Numbered from the stretch's first letter, positions 42,687 through 53,010 are shown. The stretch: DNA of 64,000 nucleotides from JABMMZ01 sp040403495 (GCA_040403495.1 JBBAKM010000012.1:18864-82863), one strand, 5' to 3'. Notes: generated from the sequence alone by a model not told the origin. Program-made: numbers and translations.

Positions 42687-43918
42687 AGAGTTTGGATATT
42701 AGTCGCTTTCAGCAAACACTCTTCATATTCATTTTCTGGAATAGAATCATAAGTAATTGCACTGCCCACTTGGTACAAAAAGGTTTGTTCTGTTTTTTGG
42801 AATTCTAAGCTTCTTATAACAACATTAAAGTCAAAGTTTTTACTAGGGTCTATGTAACCCAAACACCCACTGTAAATATTTCTTGGTGTATTTTCGTATT
42901 TATCAATGTGCAACATCACTTCTTTTTTGGGAGCACCTGTCATACTTCCCATCGGGAATAATGCCTCAAATATGGATTGAAAATTGTTCCCTTTTTTAAG
43001 TTTCCCCTTTATTGTGGAGATTAAATGGTTTAATGATTTAAAAGCATAAGTGCCAAAAAGTTCTTCAACTTTTACCGTACCGGTTTCGCATATTTTTGAC
43101 AAGTCATTTCTAACTAAGTCGACAATCATTACGTTTTCAGCTCTTTCTTTTTCATCGTTTTGCAACAAAAACATTTGATTCTGATTGTTTTCAGGGTGTT
43201 TTTTATTAGTGCCTTTGATAGGTTGTGAATACAAATTGTCTCCTTCTTTGTATATGAATCTTTCTGGACTATTGCATAGTATAGCAAATTGTTTGGTGTT
43301 TAAATAGGCTGAAAATGGAGCTTTACTCTCTTGATTTAGCTTGATAAACAAAGGTAATAATGGTGTTTCAATGGGCTTGCTTTTAAATCCAATACAGTAA
43401 TTCATTTCATAATACTTGCCATTGTATATGTCTTCTTTTATCTGTTTTACTGTTCTTAAATAATCTTCTTTTTGGGTCAATGCTTCAAACTGTAGAGAAA
43501 TAGCCTTAACTTTTTCTGTTGCAGTTTCTGTTTCTCTGAATTTATTTATCAATTCATTAAATTCAATCTCTGAAATACCATTGTTTATCAATTGTATTTT
43601 GTTGGTGTTTTTTGCAATCAAAAACACAATTTTAGGTTCAAATAAAAAATGTGTTAAAGTTTCATTGAAGGGGGATTGGTAATTAAATTGCCCAAAAATC
43701 CATTGCTGACTCTGTTCAATAGTGTTCCAACACTCGCTGTTCTGTGAATGGATTGGTTTATTTAGACCATAGCCTGCCAATAACTCATACTTTTCAATCT
43801 TATAAGCAGAAGGCATTTCGTTACTGTCGCAGATACAACACGTATCAAACTGACTACTGAAATTGTAAACTTTTTGTTTAATGTCAGTTAAGTTGTCAAA
43901 AAATAACTCAGTTTTCAT
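42677..43918 (-). CDS. pabB: Aminodeoxychorismate synthase component I
   Basis: This 413-residue chorismate-binding enzyme makes 4-amino-4-deoxychorismate for folate. The C-terminal domain has the family core: IKEDIYNGKYYEMNYCIGF, SPERFIYKEGDNLYSQPIKG, RAENVMIVDLVRNDLSKI, and FPMGSMTGAPKKEVMLHI. PabB is preferred over anthranilate synthase because of length and lack of trp neighbours; isochorismate synthase is less likely. It overlaps uvrC by 11 bases, so the two are translated from one message. Confidence 0.85.
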   Translation of the reverse strand: MKTELFFDNLTDIKQKVYNFSSQFDTCCICDSNEMPSAYKIEKYELLAGYGLNKPIHSQNSECWNTIEQSQQWIFGQFNYQSPFNETLTHFLFEPKIVFLIAKNTNKIQLINNGISEIEFNELINKFRETETATEKVKAISLQFEALTQKEDYLRTVKQIKEDIYNGKYYEMNYCIGFKSKPIETPLLPLFIKLNQESKAPFSAYLNTKQFAILCNSPERFIYKEGDNLYSQPIKGTNKKHPENNQNQMFLLQNDEKERAENVMIVDLVRNDLSKICETGTVKVEELFGTYAFKSLNHLISTIKGKLKKGNNFQSIFEALFPMGSMTGAPKKEVMLHIDKYENTPRNIYSGCLGYIDPSKNFDFNVVIRSLEFQKTEQTFLYQVGSAITYDSIPENEYEECLLKATNIQTLFK

Positions 43919-45707
43919 CTTGGAAGTAATTAATGATTAATGAGGCTGTTTTTTTTCCTGTCAATGTTGTTAATTCTTCTAAAGTAGCTTCTCGAATTTT
44001 TTTGATGGATTTATAATTTTTGAGCAAAAGTTCTGATGTTTTTGAGCCGATGCCTTCTATTTGTGTGAGTTCGCTTACAGTAAAGTTTTTACTTCTTCGG
44101 TTTCTGTGGTGGGTGATGCCAAAACGATGGGCTTCATCACGCATTTGTTGAATGATTTTAAGCGTTTCTGATTTTTTGTCAAGGTACATAGGAACCGAAT
44201 CTCCAGGATAATAGATTTCCTCTAGCTTTTTGGCGATTCCAATTACAGCAACTTTTTGGTAAATATCTAGTTTTTTAAGAGTTTCCACGGCCGAACTTAA
44301 TTGTCCTTTTCCACCATCCACAACGATTAAATCGGGTAATGGACTGTTTTCTTCTATTAGTCGTTTGTATCTTCTATATAAAACTTCTTGCATCGAAGCA
44401 AAGTCATTTGGTCCTTCCACCGTTTTTATGTTAAAGTGTCTGTAATCACTTTTACTCGGTTTTGCATTTTTGAAAACGACACAAGCAGATACGGGAAAAG
44501 CACCCTGAATGTTTGAATTGTCAAAACACTCGATGTGTTTTGGAGGTGTTGTAAGCCTCAAATCTGATTTCATGGTGTTTAATACACGATCTACCCTTAA
44601 GTCAGGGTCTAGTTTTTCTGCGGAGAGTTGTCTTTCTTGTTTCAACATCATCGCATTTTTAAAACTTAAATCCAATAATTTCTTTTTGTCCCCAGCCAAT
44701 GGAATAGTAACGGTAAAATTGGTTTCTAAATTGAGCTTAAAGGGAACGATGAATTCTTCGTTTTCGGTAGGATTGGTGTTTTTAAATTGGGCTATTGCAC
44801 TCAACAATAAATCATGGTCAGTTTCATTGTTTTTTCTTTTTATTTCAATGTTTTGAGACTGTATAATCATGCCATCCTTAACTCTCAAATAATTGATCCA
44901 CGCTGAATAATCGTTAGACGCAATAGCGAATACGTCTACATTGTTAATGGTATGGCTTACTATGGTTGATTTGGATTGGTAATTTTCCAACCAGTCGAGT
45001 TGTGTTTTATATTGATGGGCTTCCTCAAAAGCCAAAAGTTTAACAGACTCTTCCATTCTGGATTTAATCTGTTTTTTAACAATAGATAATTGTCCTTTTA
45101 AGATGTTTTTAATTTGGTCAATACTCTGCTGGTATTCAAGCTTGGACTGAAATCCTTTACATGGTCCTTTGCAATTGCCTATTTGGTATTCGAGACAAAC
45201 ATTAAATTTCCCGTAGGCAATGCTCTTTTCATTTAATGCCAAATTACAGTTTCTGATAGGATATATTTTTAATGCAAGTTCTAAAACGGTTTGCATCATT
45301 TTTATATTGGCATAAGGACCAATGTATTCCGAGCCATCTCTAACAGGATTTCTAACTACACTAACTTTAGGAAAAGCCTCTTTTGTGATTTTAATATAAG
45401 GGTATGATTTGTCGTCCTTAAGGTTGATGTTGTATCGTGGTTGAAGTTCCTTAATTAATAAGTTTTCAAGCAGTAAGGCATCGTATTCGGAATCCACTAC
45501 AGTGTATTCAATTTCTCGAATTTTGGAGACTAAAACATTGGTTTTGCGGTTGTCATGTTCTTTGTTGAAATAAGAACTGACTCTTTTTTTTAGATTTTTA
45601 GCTTTGCCAACATAAATTATTGTATTGTATTCATCGCGGTATTTATAAACCCCAGGCTGATTTGGTAATAATGAGATAGCGGTTTTTAAATGACTAAAAT
45701 CTTTCAA
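43908..45707 (-). CDS. uvrC: Excinuclease ABC subunit C
   Basis: This 599-residue nuclease makes both cuts in nucleotide excision repair. Domains in order are an N-terminal GIY-YIG nuclease (LPNQPGVYKYRDEYNTIIYV, KAKNLKKRVSSY), a UVR segment (EESVKLLAFEEAHQYKTQLD), the RNase H-like nuclease (IECFDNSNIQGAFPVSACVV, DLIVVDGGKGQLSSA) and C-terminal helix-hairpin-helix motifs (LTQIEGIGSKTSELLLKN). The start is a TTG at 45707, as no in-frame ATG precedes the conserved N-terminus. A minus-strand TATTTTTG lies at 45755-45762. Confidence 0.96.
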   Translation of the reverse strand: MKDFSHLKTAISLLPNQPGVYKYRDEYNTIIYVGKAKNLKKRVSSYFNKEHDNRKTNVLVSKIREIEYTVVDSEYDALLLENLLIKELQPRYNINLKDDKSYPYIKITKEAFPKVSVVRNPVRDGSEYIGPYANIKMMQTVLELALKIYPIRNCNLALNEKSIAYGKFNVCLEYQIGNCKGPCKGFQSKLEYQQSIDQIKNILKGQLSIVKKQIKSRMEESVKLLAFEEAHQYKTQLDWLENYQSKSTIVSHTINNVDVFAIASNDYSAWINYLRVKDGMIIQSQNIEIKRKNNETDHDLLLSAIAQFKNTNPTENEEFIVPFKLNLETNFTVTIPLAGDKKKLLDLSFKNAMMLKQERQLSAEKLDPDLRVDRVLNTMKSDLRLTTPPKHIECFDNSNIQGAFPVSACVVFKNAKPSKSDYRHFNIKTVEGPNDFASMQEVLYRRYKRLIEENSPLPDLIVVDGGKGQLSSAVETLKKLDIYQKVAVIGIAKKLEEIYYPGDSVPMYLDKKSETLKIIQQMRDEAHRFGITHHRNRRSKNFTVSELTQIEGIGSKTSELLLKNYKSIKKIREATLEELTTLTGKKTASLIINYFQDEN

Positions 45708-45808
45708 GACAATGAGTGTTTATGGTTGTAAATATTGGTCTTACTTAGTGTTTTCAAAAATAAATAAAAAATAGAAAGCAAAGGTATCTTTTTAGTATTT
45801 GTAATCGC

Positions 45809-45840
45809 TTGATTAAGAAGGAGAGTTGGTAATAGTTTTG
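45809..45840 (+). promoter_or_regulatory. Promoter of phhB
   Basis: TTG (45809-45811) and TAGTTTTG (45833-45840) are spaced by 21 bases, a good Bacteroidota -33/-7 pair. The ATG of phhB follows by 73 bases. Confidence 0.5.
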
Positions 45841-45913
45841 CGTTTGAATTTTAAAAGGATAATATTGCAAAGGGTTTGACTCATTAAATCAATAAAAACG
45901 ACCCATTAAAATT

Positions 45914-46207
45914 ATGACATTATTAAACAAACAAGAAGTAGAGAGTAAATTAAATGAAATCTCAGAGGAATGGGTATTAAATAATAATTGTATTCAAAGG
46001 GCATTGGTATTTAAAGATTTTGTAGAGGCATTTTCATTTATGACATCTGCCGCTATACTATCGGAAAAATTAAACCACCATCCTAATTGGGAAAATGTGT
46101 ATAATAAGGTCACAATTACTTTAAGCACTCATGATGCCGGCGGATTAACTGATTTGGATTTTAAACTCGCCAAAGCCATGGATGTAGTTTTAGCCAAATA
46201 CAAATAA
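45914..46207 (+). CDS. phhB: Pterin-4a-carbinolamine dehydratase
   Basis: This 97-residue protein has the PCD/DCoH signature EKLNHHPNWENVYNKVTITL and STHDAGGLTDLDFKLAKAMD. It dehydrates 4a-hydroxytetrahydrobiopterin to recycle the cofactor of phenylalanine hydroxylase. No hydroxylase is in the window, but homogentisate dioxygenase at 59.2-60.4 kb belongs to the same phenylalanine/tyrosine breakdown route. It is a stand-alone gene. Confidence 0.93.
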   Translation: MTLLNKQEVESKLNEISEEWVLNNNCIQRALVFKDFVEAFSFMTSAAILSEKLNHHPNWENVYNKVTITLSTHDAGGLTDLDFKLAKAMDVVLAKYK

Positions 46208-46244
46208 GTCACTAAGTTTAAGAAAACAGAGAATACAGAAGGGC

Positions 46245-48869
46245 TTAAAACAATGTTTTTTGACCGTCTAATTCATCAGCAACTATCTCAGGAACGATAG
46301 ATTCAGAAATAACTTCTTCTTTTACTTCTTCTTCCCAAGTTCCTACTTTTTCTGATAATAATTTAGCCGATTTAAAGGTGTCGTAAGTGATTTTATTTCC
46401 TGTCGCTTTCCATCCTTTTATTTCTATAAACTCAGCCAACTTTAGAATTTCAGTTTGTTTTTCTCCTTTAGCATCAACTGTTTTGATTTCTACTTCAGGA
46501 TTTTCATGGGTACTTGCCAAAATTAACTTACTACTTGGTCTTTCATTGATGAAAATGAATTTTTTGCCAATAGTTGAGGTTTCAATTAAAAAACGTTTTG
46601 CATAATAATTACGAGATGAAACATCATAATGAATGCAATTAATTGCTTGTTTTTCATGGAACTTCTGAATCAAGTATATGTCCTTGTCTTCGTATCTATT
46701 GGAAAGTTCATTGTCTGTTAATTCGTAGTTACCGTCATTGAATATGACTAATATTTTGTCATCACTGGTAAATGTACCTAAATATTGTCCTCTTCCATCT
46801 ACGTTTAATCTACCAATATCTCCATCATACCAAATTTCTCGACCCTTAAACGTGGATTTGCCTTTTTCTTTTAATTCCACTTTACGGATAGGATGCTTGG
46901 TTAAAATATTCCCTTTTGCTGTTCTTCCTTTAATTTCAATTTCGGTGAAATCAAATTCAAAATATTTCTTTTTGGCATTTGCCATATTGCTTAAATGCAC
47001 TGCAATTTTTTCAGCTTCACTGTTGTTGTTTGCCGAAAAATAAAGCATTTTACTGCCATTTGTTCCTAGGGTAACTTCATACTCTTTATCCCTAATAACG
47101 CCCAATACATTAAAACGTTTTACATAGCTAACGCCTGTTTTACCATCATAATACGCCACGTTGTAAACTTTTCTCTCATCATTTTTACGGTAAACATCGA
47201 CATACAAAATGTCTTTACCCATAAATTGTTTTTCACTCACCTTACTTACCAAATACGTTCCATTTTTTCTGAATACAATAACATCGTCAATGTCAGAACA
47301 ATCGCAAACATATTCGTCTTTTTTCAGACCGTAACCCACAAATCCCTCAGCATAATTGACATATAGTTTTTCGTTTGCTACCGCCACCACATTGGTTTCG
47401 ATTTTGTCAAACATTCGGATTTCAGTTTTGCGTTCTTTGCCTTTGCCATATTTTTTAATTAGATTTTTGAAGTAATCTATTGCAAATTCAGTAAGGTTGC
47501 TCAAATGATTGTTTATTTCATCAATTTGATTTTCTAAACTTTTCATTAACTCATCTGCTTTAAACGAATCGAATTTAGAAATTCTCTTGATTTTTATTTC
47601 AGGAAGTTTGGCAATGTCTTCCATAGTAACCTCACGTTTTAAGAGCTTTTTAAAGGGCTTAATCTTGGTGTCAATCATGGTTAAAATCTCCTCCCAAGAT
47701 TCACACTCTTCAATGTGACGGTATATTTTGTTTTCTATAAAGATTTTCTCTAATGAGCTAAAGTGCCAACGGTTTTCTAAATGCTTAAGTTCATTTTCAA
47801 GTTCCCTTTTTAACAATAATAAGGTTTGGTCCGTGGACAATTTTAGCATGTCATTGACCCCCAAAAACAAAGGTCTGTCTTCAGAAATAACACAAGCATT
47901 AGGCGATATGCTGACTTCACAATCTGTAAAGGCGTACAATGCATCGATGGTCATGTCAGTGCTAACTCCGGGTGTTAATTGTACTTCTATTTCAACATCT
48001 TTCGCCGTGTTGTCAATTACTTTTTTGATTTTAATTTTACCACTTTCGTTGGCCTTTAAAATACTGTCAATGACACTTTCGGTAGTAGTTGTAAATGGAA
48101 TGTCTTTGATTAGCACTTTTTTCCCATCTGCTGATTCTATTTTTGCTCTACATCTTATTTTACCACCTCTTCGTCCTTCATTATAATTGCTGAAGTCTGC
48201 TAAGCCACCAGTAGGGAAATCAGGTAAAATATTTGGTTTTTTCCCTTTTAAAATATCAATACTAGCCTCGCACAATTCTATGAAATTATGAGGCATTATT
48301 TTAGTTGCTAGTCCTACTGCTATCCCTTCAACACCTTGTGCTAGTACTAAAGGGAACTTAACTGGCAGTGTGATAGGTTCTCTTTTTCTTCCATCATAAC
48401 TGATTTGCCATTCGGTGTTTTCTTCATTAAAAGTTACTTCTAAAGCAAATTTAGAAAGTCTAGCTTCAATATATCTGGGCGCAGCTGCACTGTCACCTGT
48501 TCTGATGTCGCCCCAATTTCCTTGGGTTTCAATCATTAAATCTTTTTGACCCAAATTCACAATTGCTTCACCAATAGCGGCGTCACCATGTGGATGGTAT
48601 TGCATTGCAGAACCAATAATGTTGGCGACTTTATTAAATCTGCCATCATCCATCTCTTTCATAACATGCAAAATCCTTCTTTGTACGGGCTTTAAACCAT
48701 CGTACAAGTTTGGAACAGCACGTTCTAAAATAACGTAACTGGCATATTCCAAAAACCAATTTTCGTATAATCCAGAAACAGGTAAATCACCCTTATTTTC
48801 TCTATGTCCGTGATGGACAATATCGTCGTTTTTCTTAGGTAATGTTAAGTCTTCTTCTTCGTTTTCCAT
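46245..48869 (-). CDS. parC: Topoisomerase IV subunit A (ParC/GyrA family)
   Basis: This 874-residue subunit cuts and rejoins DNA. The N-terminal domain has ASYVILERAVPNLYDGLKPV and the active-site Tyr in SAAAPRYIEARLSKFALEV. A coiled-coil and C-terminal beta-pinwheel region follow (from about residue 490). The C-terminus is acidic (EEEVKEEVISESIVPEIVAD). It is four bases downstream of parE, and the parE-parC pairing supports topoisomerase IV rather than gyrase. Confidence 0.92.
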   Translation of the reverse strand: MENEEEDLTLPKKNDDIVHHGHRENKGDLPVSGLYENWFLEYASYVILERAVPNLYDGLKPVQRRILHVMKEMDDGRFNKVANIIGSAMQYHPHGDAAIGEAIVNLGQKDLMIETQGNWGDIRTGDSAAAPRYIEARLSKFALEVTFNEENTEWQISYDGRKREPITLPVKFPLVLAQGVEGIAVGLATKIMPHNFIELCEASIDILKGKKPNILPDFPTGGLADFSNYNEGRRGGKIRCRAKIESADGKKVLIKDIPFTTTTESVIDSILKANESGKIKIKKVIDNTAKDVEIEVQLTPGVSTDMTIDALYAFTDCEVSISPNACVISEDRPLFLGVNDMLKLSTDQTLLLLKRELENELKHLENRWHFSSLEKIFIENKIYRHIEECESWEEILTMIDTKIKPFKKLLKREVTMEDIAKLPEIKIKRISKFDSFKADELMKSLENQIDEINNHLSNLTEFAIDYFKNLIKKYGKGKERKTEIRMFDKIETNVVAVANEKLYVNYAEGFVGYGLKKDEYVCDCSDIDDVIVFRKNGTYLVSKVSEKQFMGKDILYVDVYRKNDERKVYNVAYYDGKTGVSYVKRFNVLGVIRDKEYEVTLGTNGSKMLYFSANNNSEAEKIAVHLSNMANAKKKYFEFDFTEIEIKGRTAKGNILTKHPIRKVELKEKGKSTFKGREIWYDGDIGRLNVDGRGQYLGTFTSDDKILVIFNDGNYELTDNELSNRYEDKDIYLIQKFHEKQAINCIHYDVSSRNYYAKRFLIETSTIGKKFIFINERPSSKLILASTHENPEVEIKTVDAKGEKQTEILKLAEFIEIKGWKATGNKITYDTFKSAKLLSEKVGTWEEEVKEEVISESIVPEIVADELDGQKTLF

Positions 48870-48872
48870 AAA

Positions 48873-50762
48873 TTATGCTGCTTCTTCTTCAATTGGTGTT
48901 TCGTTTTTGTCGTCTAATGCCAAATCTTTTTCAATGTAAAGATTGTCAATGATAAACTCTTGTCTTTCTGGCGTGTTTTTACCCATGTAGTATTTCAAAA
49001 GCTTTTCAATACTTGTTTCTTTGCTCAATATAATTGGTTCCAAGCGGATGTTTTCTCCAATAAAATCCTCAAATTCTCCTGGTGAAATTTCCCCTAATCC
49101 TTTAAATCTAGTTATTTCAGGTTTGCCTCCCAATTTAAAAATTGCTCTTTGTCTTTCTTCATCACTGTAGCAGTAAATCGTTTCTTTTTTGTTTCTTACT
49201 CTAAACAATGGGGTTTGTAGAATATAAACATGGCCATTTCTTACCAAATCAGGAAAAAATTGTAGGAAAAACGTCATTAATAATAAGCGAATGTGCATGC
49301 CATCCACATCGGCATCGGTTGCTATTACAACCTTGTTAAATCTCAAATTGTCGAGTCCTTCTTCAATATCTAAAGCATGTTGTAGTAAATTAAATTCTTC
49401 GTTTTCATAAACTACTTTTTTCTTTAATCCATAGCAATTTAATGGTTTTCCTCTCAAGCTAAAGACAGCTTGACTTTCCACATTTCTACTTTTGGTAATA
49501 CTTCCACTTGCACTGTCACCCTCGGTTATAAATATAGTAGAGTAATATCTTTCGTCCTTGTTGTCATTTAAATGGATTCTGCAATCTCTTAATTTTTTGT
49601 TGTGAAGATTGGCTTTTTTTGCTCTTTGTTGTGCTAGTTTTCTAACACCCGCCATGTCTTTTCTCTCGCGCTCATTTTGAAGGATTTTTTTCAAAAGAGC
49701 TTCAGCTGTTGTGGGGTTTTTATGTAAATAATTGTCAAGAACTTTTGAAAGCTGTTCGCCCACAAATGAACGCATGCCTTGACCACCAGGCGCAATTTCT
49801 GTGCTTCCTAATTTGGTTTTTGTTTGAGATTCAAAAACAGGTTCTTGAACTCTTACAGAAACTGCTGCGGTAATAGAGGCTCTAATGTCTGCCGCGTCAA
49901 AATCTTTTTTGTAAAAATCACGAATGGTTTTCACAAAAGCTTCTTTGAATGCGCTTAAGTGTGTGCCTCCTTGTGTGGTATATTGACCGTTTACAAAGGA
50001 ATAATATTCTTCGCCATATTGATGACCATGCGTTATAGCCACTTCAAAATCAGATTCTTTAAAGTGCATAATGGGATAAAGAATCGTTTCGGTATCCACT
50101 TTTCTTTCCAATAAGTCTTTTAAACCGTTTTTTGAAATATAGTTTTGACCATTGAATTGAATGGTAAGTCCTGAATTTAAAAAGGCATAGTTCCAAATTT
50201 GTTCAATAAGAAAATCAAAAATGAAACGGTAGTTTTTGAAAATAGTGTTGTCGGCCTCAAAAATCATCAATGTGCCGTTTTTTTCCTCAGTGTCCGATTC
50301 AGCATAATCTTGAATTAATTCACCTTTGCTAAATTCTGCTTTTTTGGTTTTTCCCTCTCTGAAAGACTGAACACAAAAATAGGAGGAGAGGGCATTTACT
50401 GCTTTTGTACCCACACCATTCAAACCAACCGATTTTTGGAATGCGCCACTGTCGTATTTACCACCTGTATTAATTTTGCTAACACAATCAATCACTTTAC
50501 CCAATGGAATTCCACGACCATAATCTCGAATGTAAACCTTGTTTTCTGAAATTTTGATTTCAATTTTTTTACCGTGACCCATCATGTGCTCATCAATACT
50601 GTTGTCAACAACCTCTTTGATAAGTACATAAATACCGTCATCAGCGCTTGAACCATCGCCCAGTTTACCAATGTACATCCCAGGACGCAATCGAATGTGT
50701 TCTTTCCAATCGAGGGACCGAATACTGTCTTCTGAATACTGATTGTTGTTTGGAGTCGCCAT
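48873..50762 (-). CDS. parE: Topoisomerase IV subunit B (ParE/GyrB family)
   Basis: This 629-residue ATPase subunit has a GHKL domain (LRPGMYIGKLGDGS, IKEVVDNSIDEHMMGHGKKI, VYIRDYGRGIPLG), a transducer domain (YSFVNGQYTTQGGTHLSAFK) and a Toprim domain (IFITEGDSASGSI, ATDADVDGMHIRLLLMTFFL). It powers decatenation together with ParC, the next gene. The length is that of ParE rather than the longer GyrB of many bacteria. Confidence 0.92.
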   Translation of the reverse strand: MATPNNNQYSEDSIRSLDWKEHIRLRPGMYIGKLGDGSSADDGIYVLIKEVVDNSIDEHMMGHGKKIEIKISENKVYIRDYGRGIPLGKVIDCVSKINTGGKYDSGAFQKSVGLNGVGTKAVNALSSYFCVQSFREGKTKKAEFSKGELIQDYAESDTEEKNGTLMIFEADNTIFKNYRFIFDFLIEQIWNYAFLNSGLTIQFNGQNYISKNGLKDLLERKVDTETILYPIMHFKESDFEVAITHGHQYGEEYYSFVNGQYTTQGGTHLSAFKEAFVKTIRDFYKKDFDAADIRASITAAVSVRVQEPVFESQTKTKLGSTEIAPGGQGMRSFVGEQLSKVLDNYLHKNPTTAEALLKKILQNERERKDMAGVRKLAQQRAKKANLHNKKLRDCRIHLNDNKDERYYSTIFITEGDSASGSITKSRNVESQAVFSLRGKPLNCYGLKKKVVYENEEFNLLQHALDIEEGLDNLRFNKVVIATDADVDGMHIRLLLMTFFLQFFPDLVRNGHVYILQTPLFRVRNKKETIYCYSDEERQRAIFKLGGKPEITRFKGLGEISPGEFEDFIGENIRLEPIILSKETSIEKLLKYYMGKNTPERQEFIIDNLYIEKDLALDDKNETPIEEEAA

Positions 50763-50977
50763 AAATACCTATTTTTAAAAGCGCAATTTAATTCACTTTT
50801 TTAATGGTTTATTTACATTGTCTATTGATTTATAAACAATAAAGCGTCTAAAATCCTTCAAATTGTCTTTAATTTTGATTGTTTTTTAATTATTTCGTAT
50901 TTTTTGAAAAAATACTGATACTGTAAATTAAATTGGTATAACTTTTGATGGTTTATTTTCGTTATTATTGTACTTTA

Positions 50978-51220
50978 ATGATCAATTCAAACTCAAAAGA
51001 AAATCAAACATCGTTGGTTACAAAACCATGGTTCCCTTGGTTATTGCTGTTTGTTTTGTTGATTTCCAACTTAGTTTCTTTTCAAATAACCAACGAATTT
51101 TTTATTAAAAACAGTATCACTTCCGAAGAGGTTATTGTGGAACAAGATGTGATTAATTCAGGTAGTCGAATTATCAATTGGGCCAGAGATATTTTACGTT
51201 TTTTTAGAAATCCACAATAA
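50978..51220 (+). CDS. Small membrane protein before the LytS/LytR pair
   Basis: This 80-residue protein from MINSNSKENQ has one membrane span (WFPWLLLFVLLISNLVSF) and a hydrophilic tail ending RDILRFFRNPQ. An upstream in-frame ATG at 50948 would add ten residues. No family is recognised. It ends 12 bases before the sensor kinase gene on the same strand and may be part of that operon, possibly as an accessory of the sensor. Confidence 0.55.
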   Translation: MINSNSKENQTSLVTKPWFPWLLLFVLLISNLVSFQITNEFFIKNSITSEEVIVEQDVINSGSRIINWARDILRFFRNPQ

Positions 51221-51232
51221 TTTTAAAGCCAT

Positions 51233-52288
51233 TTGCAAAATAGAATAATACCTGAAACCGTTTCTTTTGTAAATAGATACAAACTCTATCATCTCCTTTT
51301 TTGGGCTGTTTATATTGGGTTCTGGTCTTTGCTTTTACAATCGGGAATTTCATGGAAACGGGATTTTTTGAATGCTACCATTTTTATCTTCTTTCATGGT
51401 TTAGTGAGTTATTTCAACAACTACTATTTAATTGAATGGTTTCTGTTCAAAAGGCAGTATTTTTTTTATTTAGTAGGCCTGTTTTTGTCGATTTCCTTGG
51501 TTATTTTTCCCTTAACAGTAGCTACTTACAGGTATATTCCTCTGATTGATGAAAGTGCACAAACGATTTGGACGCCCAATTTTTTTATTTACAATTTTCT
51601 TTTTATCCTGTTTACAGTTATGTTGACCACTTCTGTTAAATTGTTTAAAAACTGGTATTTGAATGAACAAACCAATAAAATTCTCGAAAAACTGAATGTG
51701 GAAAGTGAGTTGAAGTTTTTAAAAGCACAAATCAATCCCCATTTCTTGTTTAATAATCTAAATAATTTATATGCTTTAACTCTCAAGCAATCTGAATTAG
51801 CCCCCGATGTTGTATTAAAGTTATCAAATATTTTAAGATTTGGATTGTATGACAGTCAGAAACAACAAGTTTCTATTGATGATGATATTCGATTTGTTCA
51901 AGATTATATAGAGCTTGAAAAATTAAGATTAGGCGAAAGAACAGAAATAGAATTGACTGTGGAAGGGGAAACAATGGGGGTTTTTATTGAACCATTTTTG
52001 TTTATTAATTTTATAGAAAACGCATTTAAACACGGTGCTAATCCCACTTTAGGGAAATCGTATATTAAAATAAAATACAGTATTGACAAGCCTAATAATG
52101 AAATCATTTTTAAAGTAATAAACAGTAAACCTGATAAGTTAAATGGATTGGAAAAACAGAAAGTTGGAGGCATTGGTCTGAAAAATGTGCAAACCCGTCT
52201 GAATATTTTGTATCCGAATAGACATGAACTTAAAATCGCAGACGAAAGTAACGAATACATAGTAGAACTTAAATTAAAACAACAATAA
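51233..52288 (+). CDS. LytS-type sensor histidine kinase
   Basis: This 351-residue membrane protein has four hydrophobic spans (about residues 15-32, 44-62, 75-95 and 110-135), then a His_kinase domain with the phospho-acceptor in LKAQINPHFLFNNLNNLY and an ATP-binding HATPase region (FINFIENAFKHGA, GGIGLKNVQTRL). It starts with TTG at 51233. It lies two bases before a LytTR response regulator and should signal to it. The stimulus is unknown. Confidence 0.92.
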   Translation: MQNRIIPETVSFVNRYKLYHLLFWAVYIGFWSLLLQSGISWKRDFLNATIFIFFHGLVSYFNNYYLIEWFLFKRQYFFYLVGLFLSISLVIFPLTVATYRYIPLIDESAQTIWTPNFFIYNFLFILFTVMLTTSVKLFKNWYLNEQTNKILEKLNVESELKFLKAQINPHFLFNNLNNLYALTLKQSELAPDVVLKLSNILRFGLYDSQKQQVSIDDDIRFVQDYIELEKLRLGERTEIELTVEGETMGVFIEPFLFINFIENAFKHGANPTLGKSYIKIKYSIDKPNNEIIFKVINSKPDKLNGLEKQKVGGIGLKNVQTRLNILYPNRHELKIADESNEYIVELKLKQQ

Positions 52289-52290
52289 AA

Positions 52291-53010
52291 ATGAAGAAAA
52301 TAATTAAATGTTTAGCCATAGACGATGAGCCACTCGCTTTAGAAATTATTGAAGCTCACATTAGCAAATTCGACCATGTTAAATTGGTTGGGAAATGTTC
52401 CAATGCTTTGGAAGCCTCTGAGGCCATCAGAAGAGACAAGCCTGATTTGATTTTTTGTGACATACACATGCCCGAAATTAGCGGCATTGATTTTGTAAAG
52501 TCAATCCAAAATAGTGGGATTTTGGTCGTATTTACAACGGCATATTCTGAATATGCAGTAGATGCTTTTGCTTTGGATGCTTTGGACTATTTGCTAAAAC
52601 CAATTTCATTTGACAGGTTTAAAAAAGCAATAGACAGAGCGGAAGAATATTATGAATTTAAAGCAAAAACAATTCAACCTCAGTCGGAACTTAACGAAGG
52701 TCACATGTTTGTGAAAGCAGATTCTAAAATGATTAAAATTAATTATGAAGATATTTGGTATGTTGAAGCGTTTGCCGATTATGTTAAAATTTATATTTCT
52801 GAAGACAAAAGAATAGTAACCTTGCAAACCATGAAAAACATGGAACAATCACTTCCAGCCCATTTGTTTGCCCGAGTTCATAGAAGTTACATTGTAGCTA
52901 TTCAAAGGGTAGAATCTATTGGTGCGCATGAAGTAAAAGTTGGTAACAAATACATACCATTAGGTAAAAATTATAAGGATGCCTTCAGTCAATTGATGTA
53001 CAAAAAATAG
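52291..53010 (+). CDS. LytTR-family response regulator
   Basis: This 239-residue protein has an N-terminal receiver domain (LAIDDEPLALEIIEAH, phospho-Asp in DLIFCDIHMPEISGIDF, Lys in DALDYLLKPISF) and a C-terminal LytTR DNA-binding domain (DIWYVEAFADYVKIYI, RVHRSYIVAIQRVESI, YIPLGKNYKDAF). It is the partner of the upstream sensor kinase. The target genes are not evident; the neighbouring small membrane protein gene is one option. Confidence 0.94.
   Translation: MKKIIKCLAIDDEPLALEIIEAHISKFDHVKLVGKCSNALEASEAIRRDKPDLIFCDIHMPEISGIDFVKSIQNSGILVVFTTAYSEYAVDAFALDALDYLLKPISFDRFKKAIDRAEEYYEFKAKTIQPQSELNEGHMFVKADSKMIKINYEDIWYVEAFADYVKIYISEDKRIVTLQTMKNMEQSLPAHLFARVHRSYIVAIQRVESIGAHEVKVGNKYIPLGKNYKDAFSQLMYKK

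Noticed and set aside
47728..48186. 152-codon plus-strand frame in parC
   Set aside because: Antisense shadow of a strongly conserved topoisomerase gene.
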